Assembly: GCF_000024985.1 (NCBI RefSeq)
Contig: NC_013524.1
Coordinates: forward strand, 992,001 to 1,056,000
Source of the DNA: Sphaerobacter thermophilus DSM 20745
GTDB lineage: Bacteria > Chloroflexota > Chloroflexia > Thermomicrobiales > Thermomicrobiaceae
Direction of reading: 5' to 3'
Length of the DNA: 64,000 bases
Part shown: one piece after another, positions 8,147 to 16,730 of the stretch
How the letters are laid out: each line of letters starts with the position of its first letter
Numbering within the stretch: position 1 is the first letter of the stretch
Made by a program: the position numbers and the translations under genes
Notes under the pieces: generated by a model
Seen by the model: the letters and a program-made list of their open reading frames with translations, nothing else
What the model was told of the DNA's origin: nothing
Database searches by the model: none

Positions 8147-8162
8147 GTCCACCCGGGTGGAT
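8147..8162. promoter_or_regulatory. GTCCACCCGGGTGGA palindrome, copy 1
   Basis: A 14-bp perfect palindrome (TCCACCCGGGTGGA, 8148-8161) lies 195 bp upstream of the Yip1 start. The same sequence, followed by a related tail, recurs at 9442-9457, and a one-mismatch copy lies at 28087-28102. It is a possible operator. Confidence 0.4.
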
Positions 8163-8239
8163 TGCTCGGCGTGCGGGTGCTGTACTGTTCCGGCCAGTGC
8201 TCCCCTCTCCCGGGTCAGTCCTGACCCTGCGGCGGTGCG

Positions 8240-9385
8240 CTAGGCACCGGCGACGCTGGAGAGAAAATCGGCTGCGGCGGCGCTCCACTGCGGCAGGTGC
8301 GAGAACCCGACGTGGTTCGCCTGCCGCATGAAGTGCAGATGCTTCGGTCCGCCGGCGGCGCGGTACAGGTTCCACGCTTCCTGCGGCGGCACCACGAGGT
8401 CGCGTCCGGCGCCGACGACCAGCAGCGGCGCGCGCAGGCGCGGCGCTATGTCGATCAAGGACATCTTTTCGACGATGGCGTCGAGCTCTTCGTCGCGTGC
8501 GCCCGTGACGAGTGCGATCTCCTGCCGGACCACCGCGTTGAGATGACGGAAGTACGGGGGTGGATGGAACGGCGGAGTCAACGCAACCACCGCGAGAATG
8601 TCGGGCGTGGCCTGCGCGAGCCGTACGGCGACCGCTCCGCCGAGACTGGCTCCGAGGAGCGCGACGCGGCGCGGATCCAGCCTGGCGTGTTCTGCCGCGA
8701 ACCGGATCAGCGCCTCACCGATGACCACCTGATCAGGATGGCCGCTCACGCGCTCTCGGACTTCGCCGCTGCCCGGCGTGTCGAGCGCGAGGGTTGCGAG
8801 GCCGCGACGGAGGAACGGGTCGGACCAATGCCCCGTCTCTTCCTTGACCGTGCTGGCGCCGTTGAGCAGGACCAGGAGTGGATAGGGGCCGCCGTCGCTA
8901 GTGGGCAGGCGCAAGTAGCCGGGCAGGCTGACGTCACGCCAGGGGATGTCGACCCGCATCGCGGGCGGGTCGAGTCGCGGTGCCGCTCGGCGGAAGAGCG
9001 CCGCCGCCCGGCGGTAGAGATGGTTGCGGCGGTCGAGGTCGTCGAGCTCAAAGACCTGGGCATAGTGAAAGCAGAGTGCGGCCGACGCCTCGCAGCGCGC
9101 TGCTTCGGTGTGGTCGCCGCGGCTGTGGGCGGCGCGCGCAGCGCTGAGATATTGGCGTGCCGTACGCACCCACGACAGGGACCAGCCGCGGAGCCCACGG
9201 GCGCGGCGCAGGGTGGCGTCGACCTGGCGCGCACCGATACCCCCGTAGATGAAGCGCAGGCGCGAGACAGGCGAGATGATCCCTGCGCTGGCTACGCGGA
9301 AGACGAGATCCATGGTGCGCGGCGTAATTCGGTTCGCAAGCCAGAAATGCGGCGTAATCACTGAGGTGTATCCAGTCGCTGTCAT
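8240..9385 (-). CDS. Alpha/beta hydrolase (FrsA/acylaminoacyl-peptidase-like)
   Basis: A 381-residue hydrolase. The nucleophile elbow is LLGASLGGAVA. The oxyanion region is LLVLLNGASTVKEETGHW, and the C-terminal base is likely the His of MRQANHVGFSHLPQW. The N-terminal 150 residues are helical (basic, TPR-like spacing), as in the FrsA-like DUF1100 esterase group. The start is the ATG at 9385, after GGGGAAGG. A longer frame upstream is not family-like. The palindrome at 9442-9457 sits 57 bp upstream. The substrate is unknown. Confidence 0.8.
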   Translation of the reverse strand: MTATGYTSVITPHFWLANRITPRTMDLVFRVASAGIISPVSRLRFIYGGIGARQVDATLRRARGLRGWSLSWVRTARQYLSAARAAHSRGDHTEAARCEASAALCFHYAQVFELDDLDRRNHLYRRAAALFRRAAPRLDPPAMRVDIPWRDVSLPGYLRLPTSDGGPYPLLVLLNGASTVKEETGHWSDPFLRRGLATLALDTPGSGEVRERVSGHPDQVVIGEALIRFAAEHARLDPRRVALLGASLGGAVAVRLAQATPDILAVVALTPPFHPPPYFRHLNAVVRQEIALVTGARDEELDAIVEKMSLIDIAPRLRAPLLVVGAGRDLVVPPQEAWNLYRAAGGPKHLHFMRQANHVGFSHLPQWSAAAADFLSSVAGA

Positions 9386-9441
9386 GCCTTCCCCTGTTTC
9401 AGGATAGCACGCGCGGCAAGGGGAGCGGGATGATGGGCCGT

Positions 9442-9457
9442 GTCCACCCGGGTGGAC
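9442..9457. promoter_or_regulatory. GTCCACCCGGGTGGAC palindrome, copy 2
   Basis: A 16-bp perfect palindrome lies 57 bp upstream of the hydrolase start. It is the best copy of a three-site motif in the window. The rest of 9458-9743 holds no gene that I can support. Confidence 0.45.
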
Positions 9458-9750
9458 TGTTCGTCTTGGATGCCGTGCTGGCAGTGCTGCCATCAGTGTA
9501 GAGATACGCAACTCCAGGGCCGTGGCGCAGTCAGGGCGTGCGTCCACTCGGGCGGGCCAGGCAGCGACCGATGCGTCTTCAATGTCCACCGCTGGTGGCG
9601 CTGTGGGCAGGCCGCGGCATTGCTGGGTCCAGTAGAGGTTGCAGGGAACGGCAGGGGAGGGAGTAGGGGATTTCGGCTCGAGTAGGAGAACCCTTCCGCA
9701 GGCCGGGCCATTGAGCTCGTACGTATGCCGGGCAAACCCGGCCTTGAGGG

Positions 9751-9806
9751 TTGGCGTCGGAGGAGGGACGCTGTATACTGTGGCGCGGTATACCCCGTGG
9801 GGGTAT
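9751..9806 (+). promoter_or_regulatory. copZ promoter with CsoR-like copper operator
   Basis: TTGGCG (9751-9756), a 17-bp spacer and TATACT (9774-9779) form a sigma-70-type promoter. Immediately downstream ATACCCC-GTG-GGGGTAT (9790-9806) is a palindrome with the form known for CsoR copper-sensing repressor sites. Its position just after the expected transcription start would block initiation. Confidence 0.75.
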
Positions 9807-9854
9807 CGAGTAGCCAGTGACTGGCAGCGGTAGCTGCCGTAAGGAGATGGGTGC

Positions 9855-10061
9855 ATGGTGGAGCGCGTGTATCGCGTACCGGACGTAAGTTGTGCGCACT
9901 GCGTGAATGCCATCACGCAGGCACTGAGCCGCATCCCGGGCGTGGAGGCGGTCCAGGTCGACCTCGACACGAAGCTCGTGAAGGTGCAGGCCGGCGAGAG
10001 CGTCTCCGACGCGGATATCCGCGCTGGGATCGAAGAGGCCGGTTACGACATCGCGGCGTAG
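9855..10061 (+). CDS. copZ: Copper chaperone (heavy-metal-associated domain)
   Basis: A 68-residue ferredoxin-like HMA domain. The metal site is the Cys pair in DVSCAHCVNAI (CxxC), and the rest follows the beta-alpha-beta-beta-alpha-beta pattern through GVEAVQVDLDTKLVKV and AGIEEAGYDIAA. It should carry Cu(I) in the cytosol to an exporter. The start ATG at 9855 follows AAGGAG by 8 nt. The promoter carries a CsoR-like operator closely matching the one at the copper ATPase 36 kb away, which is its likely partner. It is a single gene, followed by a hairpin. Confidence 0.88.
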   Translation: MVERVYRVPDVSCAHCVNAITQALSRIPGVEAVQVDLDTKLVKVQAGESVSDADIRAGIEEAGYDIAA

Positions 10062-10069
10062 TCCGTGCC

Positions 10070-10119
10070 ACGGAGGGGCGGCTCGATGGGGCAACGCCCT
10101 GTGGCCGCTTCCCTCCGGT
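10070..10119 (+). terminator. Long hairpin after copZ
   Basis: ACGGAGGG/CCCTCCGGT and GCGGC/GCCGC pair around an inner GGGC/GCCC loop stem, starting 9 bp after the copZ stop. It has no U-tract, so the terminator assignment is tentative. Confidence 0.4.
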
Positions 10120-10213
10120 CCCGCATACCACCCGCTGATCCTCCCACACAGGACAGGACAATCGAACCGAGCGATCCTGGACGATGCGGCAGCGCGCGCC
10201 GGATGCATGGTGA

Positions 10214-10235
10214 TACAATGTTGTCACGATGTGAC
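10214..10235 (+). promoter_or_regulatory. Putative -10 box and GTCAC-N3-GTGAC palindrome upstream of GGDEF-STAND gene
   Basis: TACAAT at 10214-10219 resembles a -10 element, though no good -35 is seen. GTCAC-gat-GTGAC (10223-10235) follows it and could be an operator. Confidence 0.35.
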
Positions 10236-10283
10236 TGAAGCGCAGGCGTGCTTCTCTGCCCTGGACCGAGCAGGAGTCCAGCG

Positions 10284-13007
10284 ATGCTCTCTGCCAGCGA
10301 CGGCCGGTCGAGGTCGGATGGAACCGAGCGGGATCCGCTGACTGGAGCGCTCTCCCGCGCGTGGCTCGACGATGTTCTGGCGGAGCAGGTTGCGGCTGCC
10401 AGAGAAACTGGCCGGCCGCTTTCGGTGGCGGTCCTCGACCTGGACTACTTCAAGAGCGTCAACGATGCCTACGGCCACCGGCGGGGCGACCGCGTCCTCC
10501 GGGCGCTGGTGGAACGGCTACAGGCCAATATCCGGAGGACGGATCGGCTGTTCCGCATCGGTGGGGATGAGTTCGTCCTGGTGCTCCCCGGGACATCGGC
10601 GGCGCAGGCCTCGGCGATTGCCGCACGGCTCCTCGCGGAGGTGGAGACGATGCCCTTTGAAGGCGATCCACCGCTGACGCTCAGCCTCTCGCTTGGGATC
10701 GCCACGTTCCCCGATGATGCCGAGACGCCGAACGCACTGCTGGACATCGCGGACCGCCGCCGCTTCGCAGCGAAGCGAGCGGGGCGCGGCCGCGCGCTAA
10801 CGCGCGAGGGGGTGGTGCTGCCGGCCAGCGCTCCCGGTACCCAGGGGGATGCCGCAACTGCCGGTCGAGCAGGCGAGGCAGATCTGATCGGCCGGCAAAC
10901 CGAGGTCAGCGAGATCCTGGAGCGGCTCGGGCGCGCCCGGCTGCTGACGCTGACCGGCCCTGCCGGGGTTGGGAAGACCGGGCTGGCGCGGCACATCATG
11001 GAGCTGCTGCGCGGCGCGTTCGCCGACGGGGTCGTCTATCTGCCGTTGGCACACGTTGTCGAGCCGTCCATGGTGCCGGCGGTGCTCTCCGCGGCGCTGG
11101 GGTTTGGAGTGCCTACCGGACAGCGCAACCGGGAACCGCCGGCCGAGGTGCTGCGGGCGCGCGAGCAACTGGTCGTCATCGACCACTTCGACCGGCTACG
11201 GGACGCCGCGCCGCTGCTGACGGAACTGCTGGCCGTGGCGCCGGGGTTGAAGATCCTGGTGACGTGCCGTCGCCCGCTGCGTCTCTACGGCGAGCACGTC
11301 TACCCGGTGCCGCCGCTGGCAGTCGGGGACACCGAGACGGCGCCTGCTGTCGCCCTGTTCCTCGCGCGCGCGAGCGTGCGCTCCAGCTCGAATGCCCCGG
11401 TAGGGGAGGCTGTGGCGGCGCTCTGCGCCCGGCTCGGTGGGCTGCCACTGGCGATCGAGCTGGCGGCGGCGTGGACGGCACGCTACCCGGTCGAGGACCT
11501 GCTGGCATCGCTCCCGGGAGGCGGAGAGCCGGGGGAGGAGGTGAACCCCGGCGACGCGCTCCGCGATCTGCTCGACTGGAGCTACCGGGTGTTGACACCG
11601 GAGCAGCGACGGCGCTGGACTCGGCTGGCCGTCTTTGCCGGAGGCTGGTCGGTCGAGGCGGCCCGGGCGGTCGTCGAGGAGCCACCGGCAACGGCCCCGG
11701 AGGTAGAGGCCGCCCTGGACGCGCTGGCCGAGGTCGGTCTGATCCGTCCGGTGAGCGACGCGGCGAACCCGCCGCGGTTCACGATGCCCGGGGCGATCCG
11801 AGAAGCGGCGCTGGCCCGGCTGGAGGTGACAGGCGAGGCGGACGTGATCCACGCCCGGCACGCAGCCTGGTATCTGACGCTCGCCGAGACGGCTTTCGCG
11901 CATCACCGCGGAGCGGACCACAAGCGGTGGCTCGACCGGCTCGATGAGGAGTACGACAACCTGCGCGGCGCGCTCGGTCATGCGCTTGCGAAAGGTGACA
12001 TAACGACTGCCGCGCGGCTCGGGGCGGTCCTGTGGCGGTTCTGGGAGCGTCGGGGATGGGCGGCCGAGGGCCGGGAATGGCTCGCATCGATCCTGGAACA
12101 CCGGATGGCGCTCCCGCCGGAGATCGAAGCGGAGGTGCTGAACGGAGCCGGCGTGCTGGCCTGGTTCCAGGGGGATCTGGAGGAGGCGCGTGACCGGCTC
12201 GAAGCCAGCCTGGCGATTTCATCGAGGCTGGGCGACGCCGCGGCGATGGCGCGCGATCTCAACAATCTCGGACTGGTGCTCCGGCAGCAGGGGGACTATG
12301 CGGCTGCCGAGGCGCACTTTACCCGCTGCCTCGAAGTGCAGCGCTCGGCGGGAGATGCCTGGGGGCAGTCGATCACGCTCGGTAATCTCGCCGAGCTCGC
12401 GGTGCTGCAGGGCGACGGGCCCGCCGCGCGTCGGATGGCGGGGGAGTGTCTCGCCATTACCCGGGATGTCGACGATCAGCGGCTGCGTGCTCTGGCCCTC
12501 TGCACCACCGGCGTCGTCCTGCTCGACCAGGGCGAAACCGAAAGTGCGCGCACGGCGCTCGGCGAGTGCCTGGCGCTGGCTGAGAGCTTGGCCGACCCGC
12601 GGACGACCGCCCGCTGCCTGACCGGTCTCGGTGTGGTGGCGCTGATGCAGCGGCGGAGTGCTGCGGCAGCGGACCTGCTCGGCCGCGCGCTGGATCTGTG
12701 GTCACAGATCGGCGATCGCGCCGGTCTCCTGGAGTCACTCAGCGGCCTGGCGGGCGTGGCCGGGACCAGTGGCAACGTGCTGGATGCCGCCAGACTCTAC
12801 GGGGCAGTTGACGCTATGCACCGGGGAGCCGGCGTGCACGAGCCGCTCCTGCTGCGCCGGGCGCTCGAGCGGGTCGAGGCTGGCATCAAGGTTCAGGTCT
12901 CCCCTGAGGCATGGTCCGCGTCCTGGGGTGAGGGGCAGGCCCTGACGCTGGAGCAAGCACTCGCGCTCGCGCGCGAGGTGGCGGGCAGGGAAGCGTCGGC
13001 TGACTGA
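10284..13007 (+). CDS. GGDEF domain fused to STAND ATPase and TPR repeats (protein 1)
   Basis: A 907-residue cytoplasmic protein. Residues 1-165 are a diguanylate cyclase domain with intact features: the metal and FK motif LDLDYFKSVNDAYGH, the signature GGDEF (93-97) and the inhibitory I-site RxxD (84-87). Residues about 200-500 are an NB-ARC/STAND ATPase with Walker A GPAGVGKTG (225-233) and Walker B LVVIDHFD. From about 530 to the end are TPR-like helical repeats. The DNA-binding domain usual in such MalT/AfsR-like proteins is missing, with GGDEF in its place. It probably makes c-di-GMP under ligand control by the sensor modules; this is inference. The start is the ATG at 10284, after AGGAG. 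A longer paralogue lies at 23375-26845. Confidence 0.85.
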   Translation: MLSASDGRSRSDGTERDPLTGALSRAWLDDVLAEQVAAARETGRPLSVAVLDLDYFKSVNDAYGHRRGDRVLRALVERLQANIRRTDRLFRIGGDEFVLVLPGTSAAQASAIAARLLAEVETMPFEGDPPLTLSLSLGIATFPDDAETPNALLDIADRRRFAAKRAGRGRALTREGVVLPASAPGTQGDAATAGRAGEADLIGRQTEVSEILERLGRARLLTLTGPAGVGKTGLARHIMELLRGAFADGVVYLPLAHVVEPSMVPAVLSAALGFGVPTGQRNREPPAEVLRAREQLVVIDHFDRLRDAAPLLTELLAVAPGLKILVTCRRPLRLYGEHVYPVPPLAVGDTETAPAVALFLARASVRSSSNAPVGEAVAALCARLGGLPLAIELAAAWTARYPVEDLLASLPGGGEPGEEVNPGDALRDLLDWSYRVLTPEQRRRWTRLAVFAGGWSVEAARAVVEEPPATAPEVEAALDALAEVGLIRPVSDAANPPRFTMPGAIREAALARLEVTGEADVIHARHAAWYLTLAETAFAHHRGADHKRWLDRLDEEYDNLRGALGHALAKGDITTAARLGAVLWRFWERRGWAAEGREWLASILEHRMALPPEIEAEVLNGAGVLAWFQGDLEEARDRLEASLAISSRLGDAAAMARDLNNLGLVLRQQGDYAAAEAHFTRCLEVQRSAGDAWGQSITLGNLAELAVLQGDGPAARRMAGECLAITRDVDDQRLRALALCTTGVVLLDQGETESARTALGECLALAESLADPRTTARCLTGLGVVALMQRRSAAAADLLGRALDLWSQIGDRAGLLESLSGLAGVAGTSGNVLDAARLYGAVDAMHRGAGVHEPLLLRRALERVEAGIKVQVSPEAWSASWGEGQALTLEQALALAREVAGREASAD

Positions 13008-13035
13008 GGCGCCGACCCGGTGCCTCGCGGACGTG

Positions 13036-13278
13036 CTATCCCCGGATATCCTGGCCCGGCTCGTCGTAGCCCGGGTCGCGTGGCCCTTCGGCCGGTTGGA
13101 CCGGCGGGTGTCCCCGGTCCTCCTGGCCTTGGACGGAGTCCGGTGCGTGCGACTCCCCTTGCACTGGGCCGGGCCGACCGCTCCCGGAGCTGTGGGTCTT
13201 CGAGGAGGGGAAGACGCCGGCGTCTCGCGTCGGTGGCTCTTTTCGCTCGCGCTCCTCATCAGGCTGATGTTCGCTCAT
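13036..13278 (-). CDS. Small hydrophilic, probably disordered protein
   Basis: An 80-residue frame rich in Glu, Pro, Gly, Asp and Gln with no hydrophobic segment and no recognised family. The reason to accept it is a strong ribosome-binding site: AAGGAG lies 7 nt before the ATG at 13278. It also sits 49 bp downstream of, and on the same strand as, the YihY gene, so the two may be cotranscribed. The charged start (MSEHQPDEERERKEPP) resembles small stress-type or linker peptides. Coding status is not certain. Confidence 0.5.
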   Translation of the reverse strand: MSEHQPDEERERKEPPTRDAGVFPSSKTHSSGSGRPGPVQGESHAPDSVQGQEDRGHPPVQPAEGPRDPGYDEPGQDIRG

Positions 13279-13327
13279 CTCGTGCTCCTTCCCGGTGCAC
13301 CGCACTCAGCGGCGCGCTCTGATTCGG

Positions 13328-14437
13328 TCATGCTCGCCCGAGTGGCCGGCGACCGAGCAGGCGGCTGAATGCACCCAGGATCGCCGCCACGAACAGGGAC
13401 GCCAGCGAGACGACGACTGCCACTACCGCGCCCCTCGAGGGCGCGGGCATCCGCGGTTCCTCCTGTGCCGGGCCGCTGGGCAATCCGACTTCCTCCGGTG
13501 ACGTGCCCTCACGCTGCGCCAGCTCACGCGCCCGCACTCGCGCTGTCTTCGGGTCTTCTTGTCGCTCGAGGTGCGCAGCTTTGTCTCGGATGACCTTCGG
13601 GTCGTAACGCTTGTCGATGACGGCGTTCACCTCGCATCCGAGGAGGAGGACGATGCTCGACAGGTAGAGGAAGAAGAGCAGGACGACGAGCCCGCCGAGG
13701 ATCCCATACGCGCTTCCCGGGTTGGAGAACCGCAGGTAGAGACTGAAGCCGAAGGTAGCGAGCAGCCACAGGAGCGTGGCGAACACGGCGCCGGGCGAGA
13801 TCCAGCGGAATGTCTGCTCGATCGCAGGCCCCGCCCAGTACAGAATGGCCAGGGCCAGCATCATGAAGATGACAATGGCCGGCCAGCGGACGATGTTCCA
13901 GACCAGGGTGAACGCCTCGCCGAGACCCGCGAACTCCGCGATCCAAAGCCCGATCCGCTGCCCGAAGACGAACAGGACAAAGGCGCCGATGACAAGCACC
14001 GCGAGGCCGATCGTCAACCCGATGGCCAGCAGACGCTTCTTGATGAATCCCCGGGTGTCGTCGACATCGTAGGCGCGGTTGAACAGGGAGATCATCGTAT
14101 TGAGCGCGCCCGAGGCGGACCAGATGGCCAGCAGGAAACCGAAGGACAACAGCCCGGCGCTGCTCTGCTCCTGGATGCCGCCGAGGATGATCTCGACCGT
14201 GTCGAACACCGAGGCCGGGAGCCCCTCCTCCGCGAGCGAGAGCAGTTGGCCGAAGACGTCCACCCCGGTGTACCGTGCGACCAGCCCCGACAGGGCTGCA
14301 AAGAAGATCAGGAGCGGAGGCAGGGAGAAGATGATCTGGTAGGCGGCCTGGGCCGCCATTCCGGTGACGTCGTCGTCCGAGAACTCCCGGACGACCTCCT
14401 TGCCCACCGCCTTGAAATCCACCTCCCGGAGCTGCAT
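13328..14437 (-). CDS. YihY/BrkB family membrane protein (protein 1)
   Basis: A 369-residue protein with six predicted membrane helices and the family features AAQAAYQIIFSLPPLLIFF near the N-terminus, LLAIWSASGALNTMISLFNRAYD in the middle and YGILGGLVVLLFFLYLSSIVLLLGCEVNA late. A charged tail with a Pro/Ala linker ends in a further hydrophobic helix, longer than in the paralogue at 61141-62082. The start is the ATG at 14437 with AGGAGG 8 nt before it; the in-frame GTG at 14446 overlaps that site. Function is unknown; the old RNase BN label for this family is not supported. Confidence 0.85.
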   Translation of the reverse strand: MQLREVDFKAVGKEVVREFSDDDVTGMAAQAAYQIIFSLPPLLIFFAALSGLVARYTGVDVFGQLLSLAEEGLPASVFDTVEIILGGIQEQSSAGLLSFGFLLAIWSASGALNTMISLFNRAYDVDDTRGFIKKRLLAIGLTIGLAVLVIGAFVLFVFGQRIGLWIAEFAGLGEAFTLVWNIVRWPAIVIFMMLALAILYWAGPAIEQTFRWISPGAVFATLLWLLATFGFSLYLRFSNPGSAYGILGGLVVLLFFLYLSSIVLLLGCEVNAVIDKRYDPKVIRDKAAHLERQEDPKTARVRARELAQREGTSPEEVGLPSGPAQEEPRMPAPSRGAVVAVVVSLASLFVAAILGAFSRLLGRRPLGRA

Positions 14438-14506
14438 GTCGCTCACCTCCTCTCCGGCATTTCCAGGAGGGAGTGCAAGCGTCGTTCCAGGGCGGCAGTT
14501 GAGGCG

Positions 14507-15811
14507 TCAGGAGCGGCTGTCGTAGGCGATGACTGCGACCTCGCGGGCCAGTTCGATCACGGCCCCCTCGTCCTCGGCATCTTCGCTGAGGACGACCACG
14601 ATGACCGGTCCGGCCGGAGCATAGATCACGCCGGCGTCGTGGACGATCCCGGGGAGGTTACCGGTCTTATGCGCCACCCGCGTGCCCGGGGGGAGCCGGA
14701 CGGGCAGCCGGTCGGTGATGGTCTGTTGCGCCAGGAGATCGAGCATCTCCTGGCTTGCCTCGGGGCTGACGACCGCGCCGTCGAGGAGGAGCGCAAAGAG
14801 CCGGACCATGTCGGCCGGCGTCGTGACGTTGTAGGCCGTATCGGCATCGGCGAGCCGTGGTGTCGTCGGGATCGGACCGGGAGCCAGGGTGGCGAGCCGT
14901 GCCGTCGCGCGGGAGCGCCCGGCTTGGGGGCGCGCGGTTTCGCGGTCGATCTCCGCGTCCGACGGATCGGCCGGCTTATCAGTCGGGTTCGGCTCGGTAG
15001 CCGGCTCGTCGTCCGGCAGCATTGAACTCAGGTCGTGACCCGGGGGCGTGGACGACTCCGACTCGGGCGCTGCCTCCGCCGTCGGTTCCGGCTCCGGTGT
15101 CGAGGGCGAGACATAACCCGGCTGCCAGCGAATCTCGGTCTGCACCAGACCCAGACCTGCCATGGTCGCGTTGACTGCCTCGTTTCCGATCCGATCGAGG
15201 AGGGCGTGAGAGGCGACGTTGCTGCTGGCCGCGATCATGGCCCAGAGGAGGTCGTCGATCGGGACGGCCGTCCCGATGGCTTCGAAGCCGTAGACATCCG
15301 GACCCTCTTCGTAGTAGCCGGGCAGGAGGGTGATCGTCTCGTCGAAGGAGATCCAGCCGGCTTCCCGCTGCCGGTAGAGCTCGACCATGATCCCCAGCTT
15401 GTAGAGGCTTGCCGCTTCGAAGAGGCGATCCGGCTGGTACTCGTAGAGCCGCGTGCCGTCCGGCAGAGCGACCACGATGCCGATCTCGGCCGGGACCTCG
15501 GCCACCAGCGGGTCGATGCGCTCGGCCAGTGATCCGACCAAATGCGCCTGCGGCGATTCAGGCTGCGGGGTGGGCGTCGGGCTCGGTGTCGGCTGGGGGT
15601 CCTGACTCGGCTGCGGCGTCGGTGTCGGGGTTGGTTCACCGGCGGCCACGACGATCGACGGGATCCCGATCTCAGGTCTTGCTCCCCGGGTGGGAGTTTC
15701 CCGTGCGGAGATGGCGAGACCGCACACGGACAGGAGCAATGTGCCGACGAGCAGCAGGCGGAGGCGCCGCCTACGCGAATTAACCCGCCGCTGGTTATCG
15801 ATTCGAGGCAT
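14507..15811 (-). CDS. Secreted class A beta-lactamase-like serine hydrolase
   Basis: A 434-residue exported protein. An Arg-rich N-terminus and hydrophobic segment (about 17-36) form a signal or anchor, followed by a Thr-Pro-Gln-rich linker (about 60-88). The catalytic domain has SLYK (S135-K138), a SSN motif (196-198) and KTG in AHKTGNLPG, the three signatures of penicillin-recognising serine enzymes. A second acidic low-complexity insertion (about 250-300) separates the SSN region from the C-terminal half. The start ATG at 15811 follows GAGGGGAA. It may be a true beta-lactamase or a cell-wall hydrolase; no Glu166-type loop could be fixed by eye. Confidence 0.78.
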   Translation of the reverse strand: MPRIDNQRRVNSRRRRLRLLLVGTLLLSVCGLAISARETPTRGARPEIGIPSIVVAAGEPTPTPTPQPSQDPQPTPSPTPTPQPESPQAHLVGSLAERIDPLVAEVPAEIGIVVALPDGTRLYEYQPDRLFEAASLYKLGIMVELYRQREAGWISFDETITLLPGYYEEGPDVYGFEAIGTAVPIDDLLWAMIAASSNVASHALLDRIGNEAVNATMAGLGLVQTEIRWQPGYVSPSTPEPEPTAEAAPESESSTPPGHDLSSMLPDDEPATEPNPTDKPADPSDAEIDRETARPQAGRSRATARLATLAPGPIPTTPRLADADTAYNVTTPADMVRLFALLLDGAVVSPEASQEMLDLLAQQTITDRLPVRLPPGTRVAHKTGNLPGIVHDAGVIYAPAGPVIVVVLSEDAEDEGAVIELAREVAVIAYDSRS

Positions 15812-15950
15812 CCGGTCGTGTTCCCCTCGCCGGACGGGGTAACGGCTTGCCGCTCCCACTCCGCGGTGCCGTTCCCTGGTATCCTAACATCCCGAAGCGG
15901 CGCGTTGCAGCGCGGTCGCTCCGGCCCCAGGACCGCGGGGAGGGTAGGGG

Positions 15951-16730
15951 ATGGCCAGTCAGGCCGTCGAAATCATCCAGTATCGCAGTCTGCTCCGAAA
16001 CCTGGTCGCCAAGGACCTCAAAGTTCGCTACAAGAACTCGGCGCTGGGGTTCGTCTGGTCGCTGCTCCATCCGCTGCTGCTGATGGTCGTCTTCACCTTC
16101 GTCTTCACGCAACTCCTCGACCAGGATACCCCGGCCTTCCCGGTCTTTGTCCTGACCGCGCTCCTCCCCTGGCACTGGACCTCGACCGCAGTGACAGCCG
16201 GAACCGCGTCGCTGGTGGACAACGCCCCGCTGATCAACAAGGTCTACTTCCCGCGCATCCTGCTGCCCGTCTCGGCGGTGCTCTCGACTGGCGCCAACTA
16301 CGTGCTCGGCCTGCCCGCGCTGTTCCTGTTCATGGCGCTGTTCGACCGGGCGTTCACGCCATGGCTGGTGTTTGTGCCGATCCTGGTCTTGATCCAGGCG
16401 ATCTTCCTCACTGCCGTGGTGTTGATCCTGGCGCCGCTGAACGTCTACTTCCGGGACACGACGGTGCTGGTCGACGTGGGGCTGACTGCCTGGTTCTTCA
16501 TGACGCCGATCTTCTATTCGATCGAGTGGGTGGTCCCGCACCTGGCCGCCTGGATGTACCGCATCAACCCGATGGCCGCCATCGTCTCCGAGTACCGCGT
16601 CATCATGTACAGCGGCGGCGTGCCCGACCCGCTCTTCACCGGTCGGACCGGGGTGACCGCGCTCGTGTTGCTGGTGATCGGCTACCTGGTCTTCACCCGG
16701 CTCAACCGTAACCTCGGGGAGCACCTGTGA
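15951..16730 (+). CDS. ABC-2 type polysaccharide exporter permease (Wzm/TagG-like)
   Basis: A 259-residue membrane protein with six hydrophobic helices. The amphipathic start with LVAKDLKVRYKNSALGFVWSLLHPLLLMVVF is typical of Wzm/TagG/KpsM permeases that export undecaprenyl-linked glycans. The ATG at 15951 follows GGGAGGGTAGGGG. The stop overlaps the start of the ATPase gene (TGATG), so the two are translationally coupled. No glycosyltransferases adjoin the pair, so the exported polymer cannot be named. Confidence 0.88.
   Translation: MASQAVEIIQYRSLLRNLVAKDLKVRYKNSALGFVWSLLHPLLLMVVFTFVFTQLLDQDTPAFPVFVLTALLPWHWTSTAVTAGTASLVDNAPLINKVYFPRILLPVSAVLSTGANYVLGLPALFLFMALFDRAFTPWLVFVPILVLIQAIFLTAVVLILAPLNVYFRDTTVLVDVGLTAWFFMTPIFYSIEWVVPHLAAWMYRINPMAAIVSEYRVIMYSGGVPDPLFTGRTGVTALVLLVIGYLVFTRLNRNLGEHL

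Noticed and set aside
9579-10208. 209-residue minus-strand frame overlapping copZ
   Set aside because: It conflicts with the clear CxxC chaperone and promoter on the plus strand and has no protein motifs.
13328-14437. Ribonuclease BN
   Set aside because: Older annotations of the YihY family use this name, but RNase BN activity belongs to a different protein (ElaC/RNase Z).
13559-15025. 488-residue plus-strand frame across two minus-strand genes
   Set aside because: It spans the boundary between the YihY and beta-lactamase-like genes, which both have strong family motifs.
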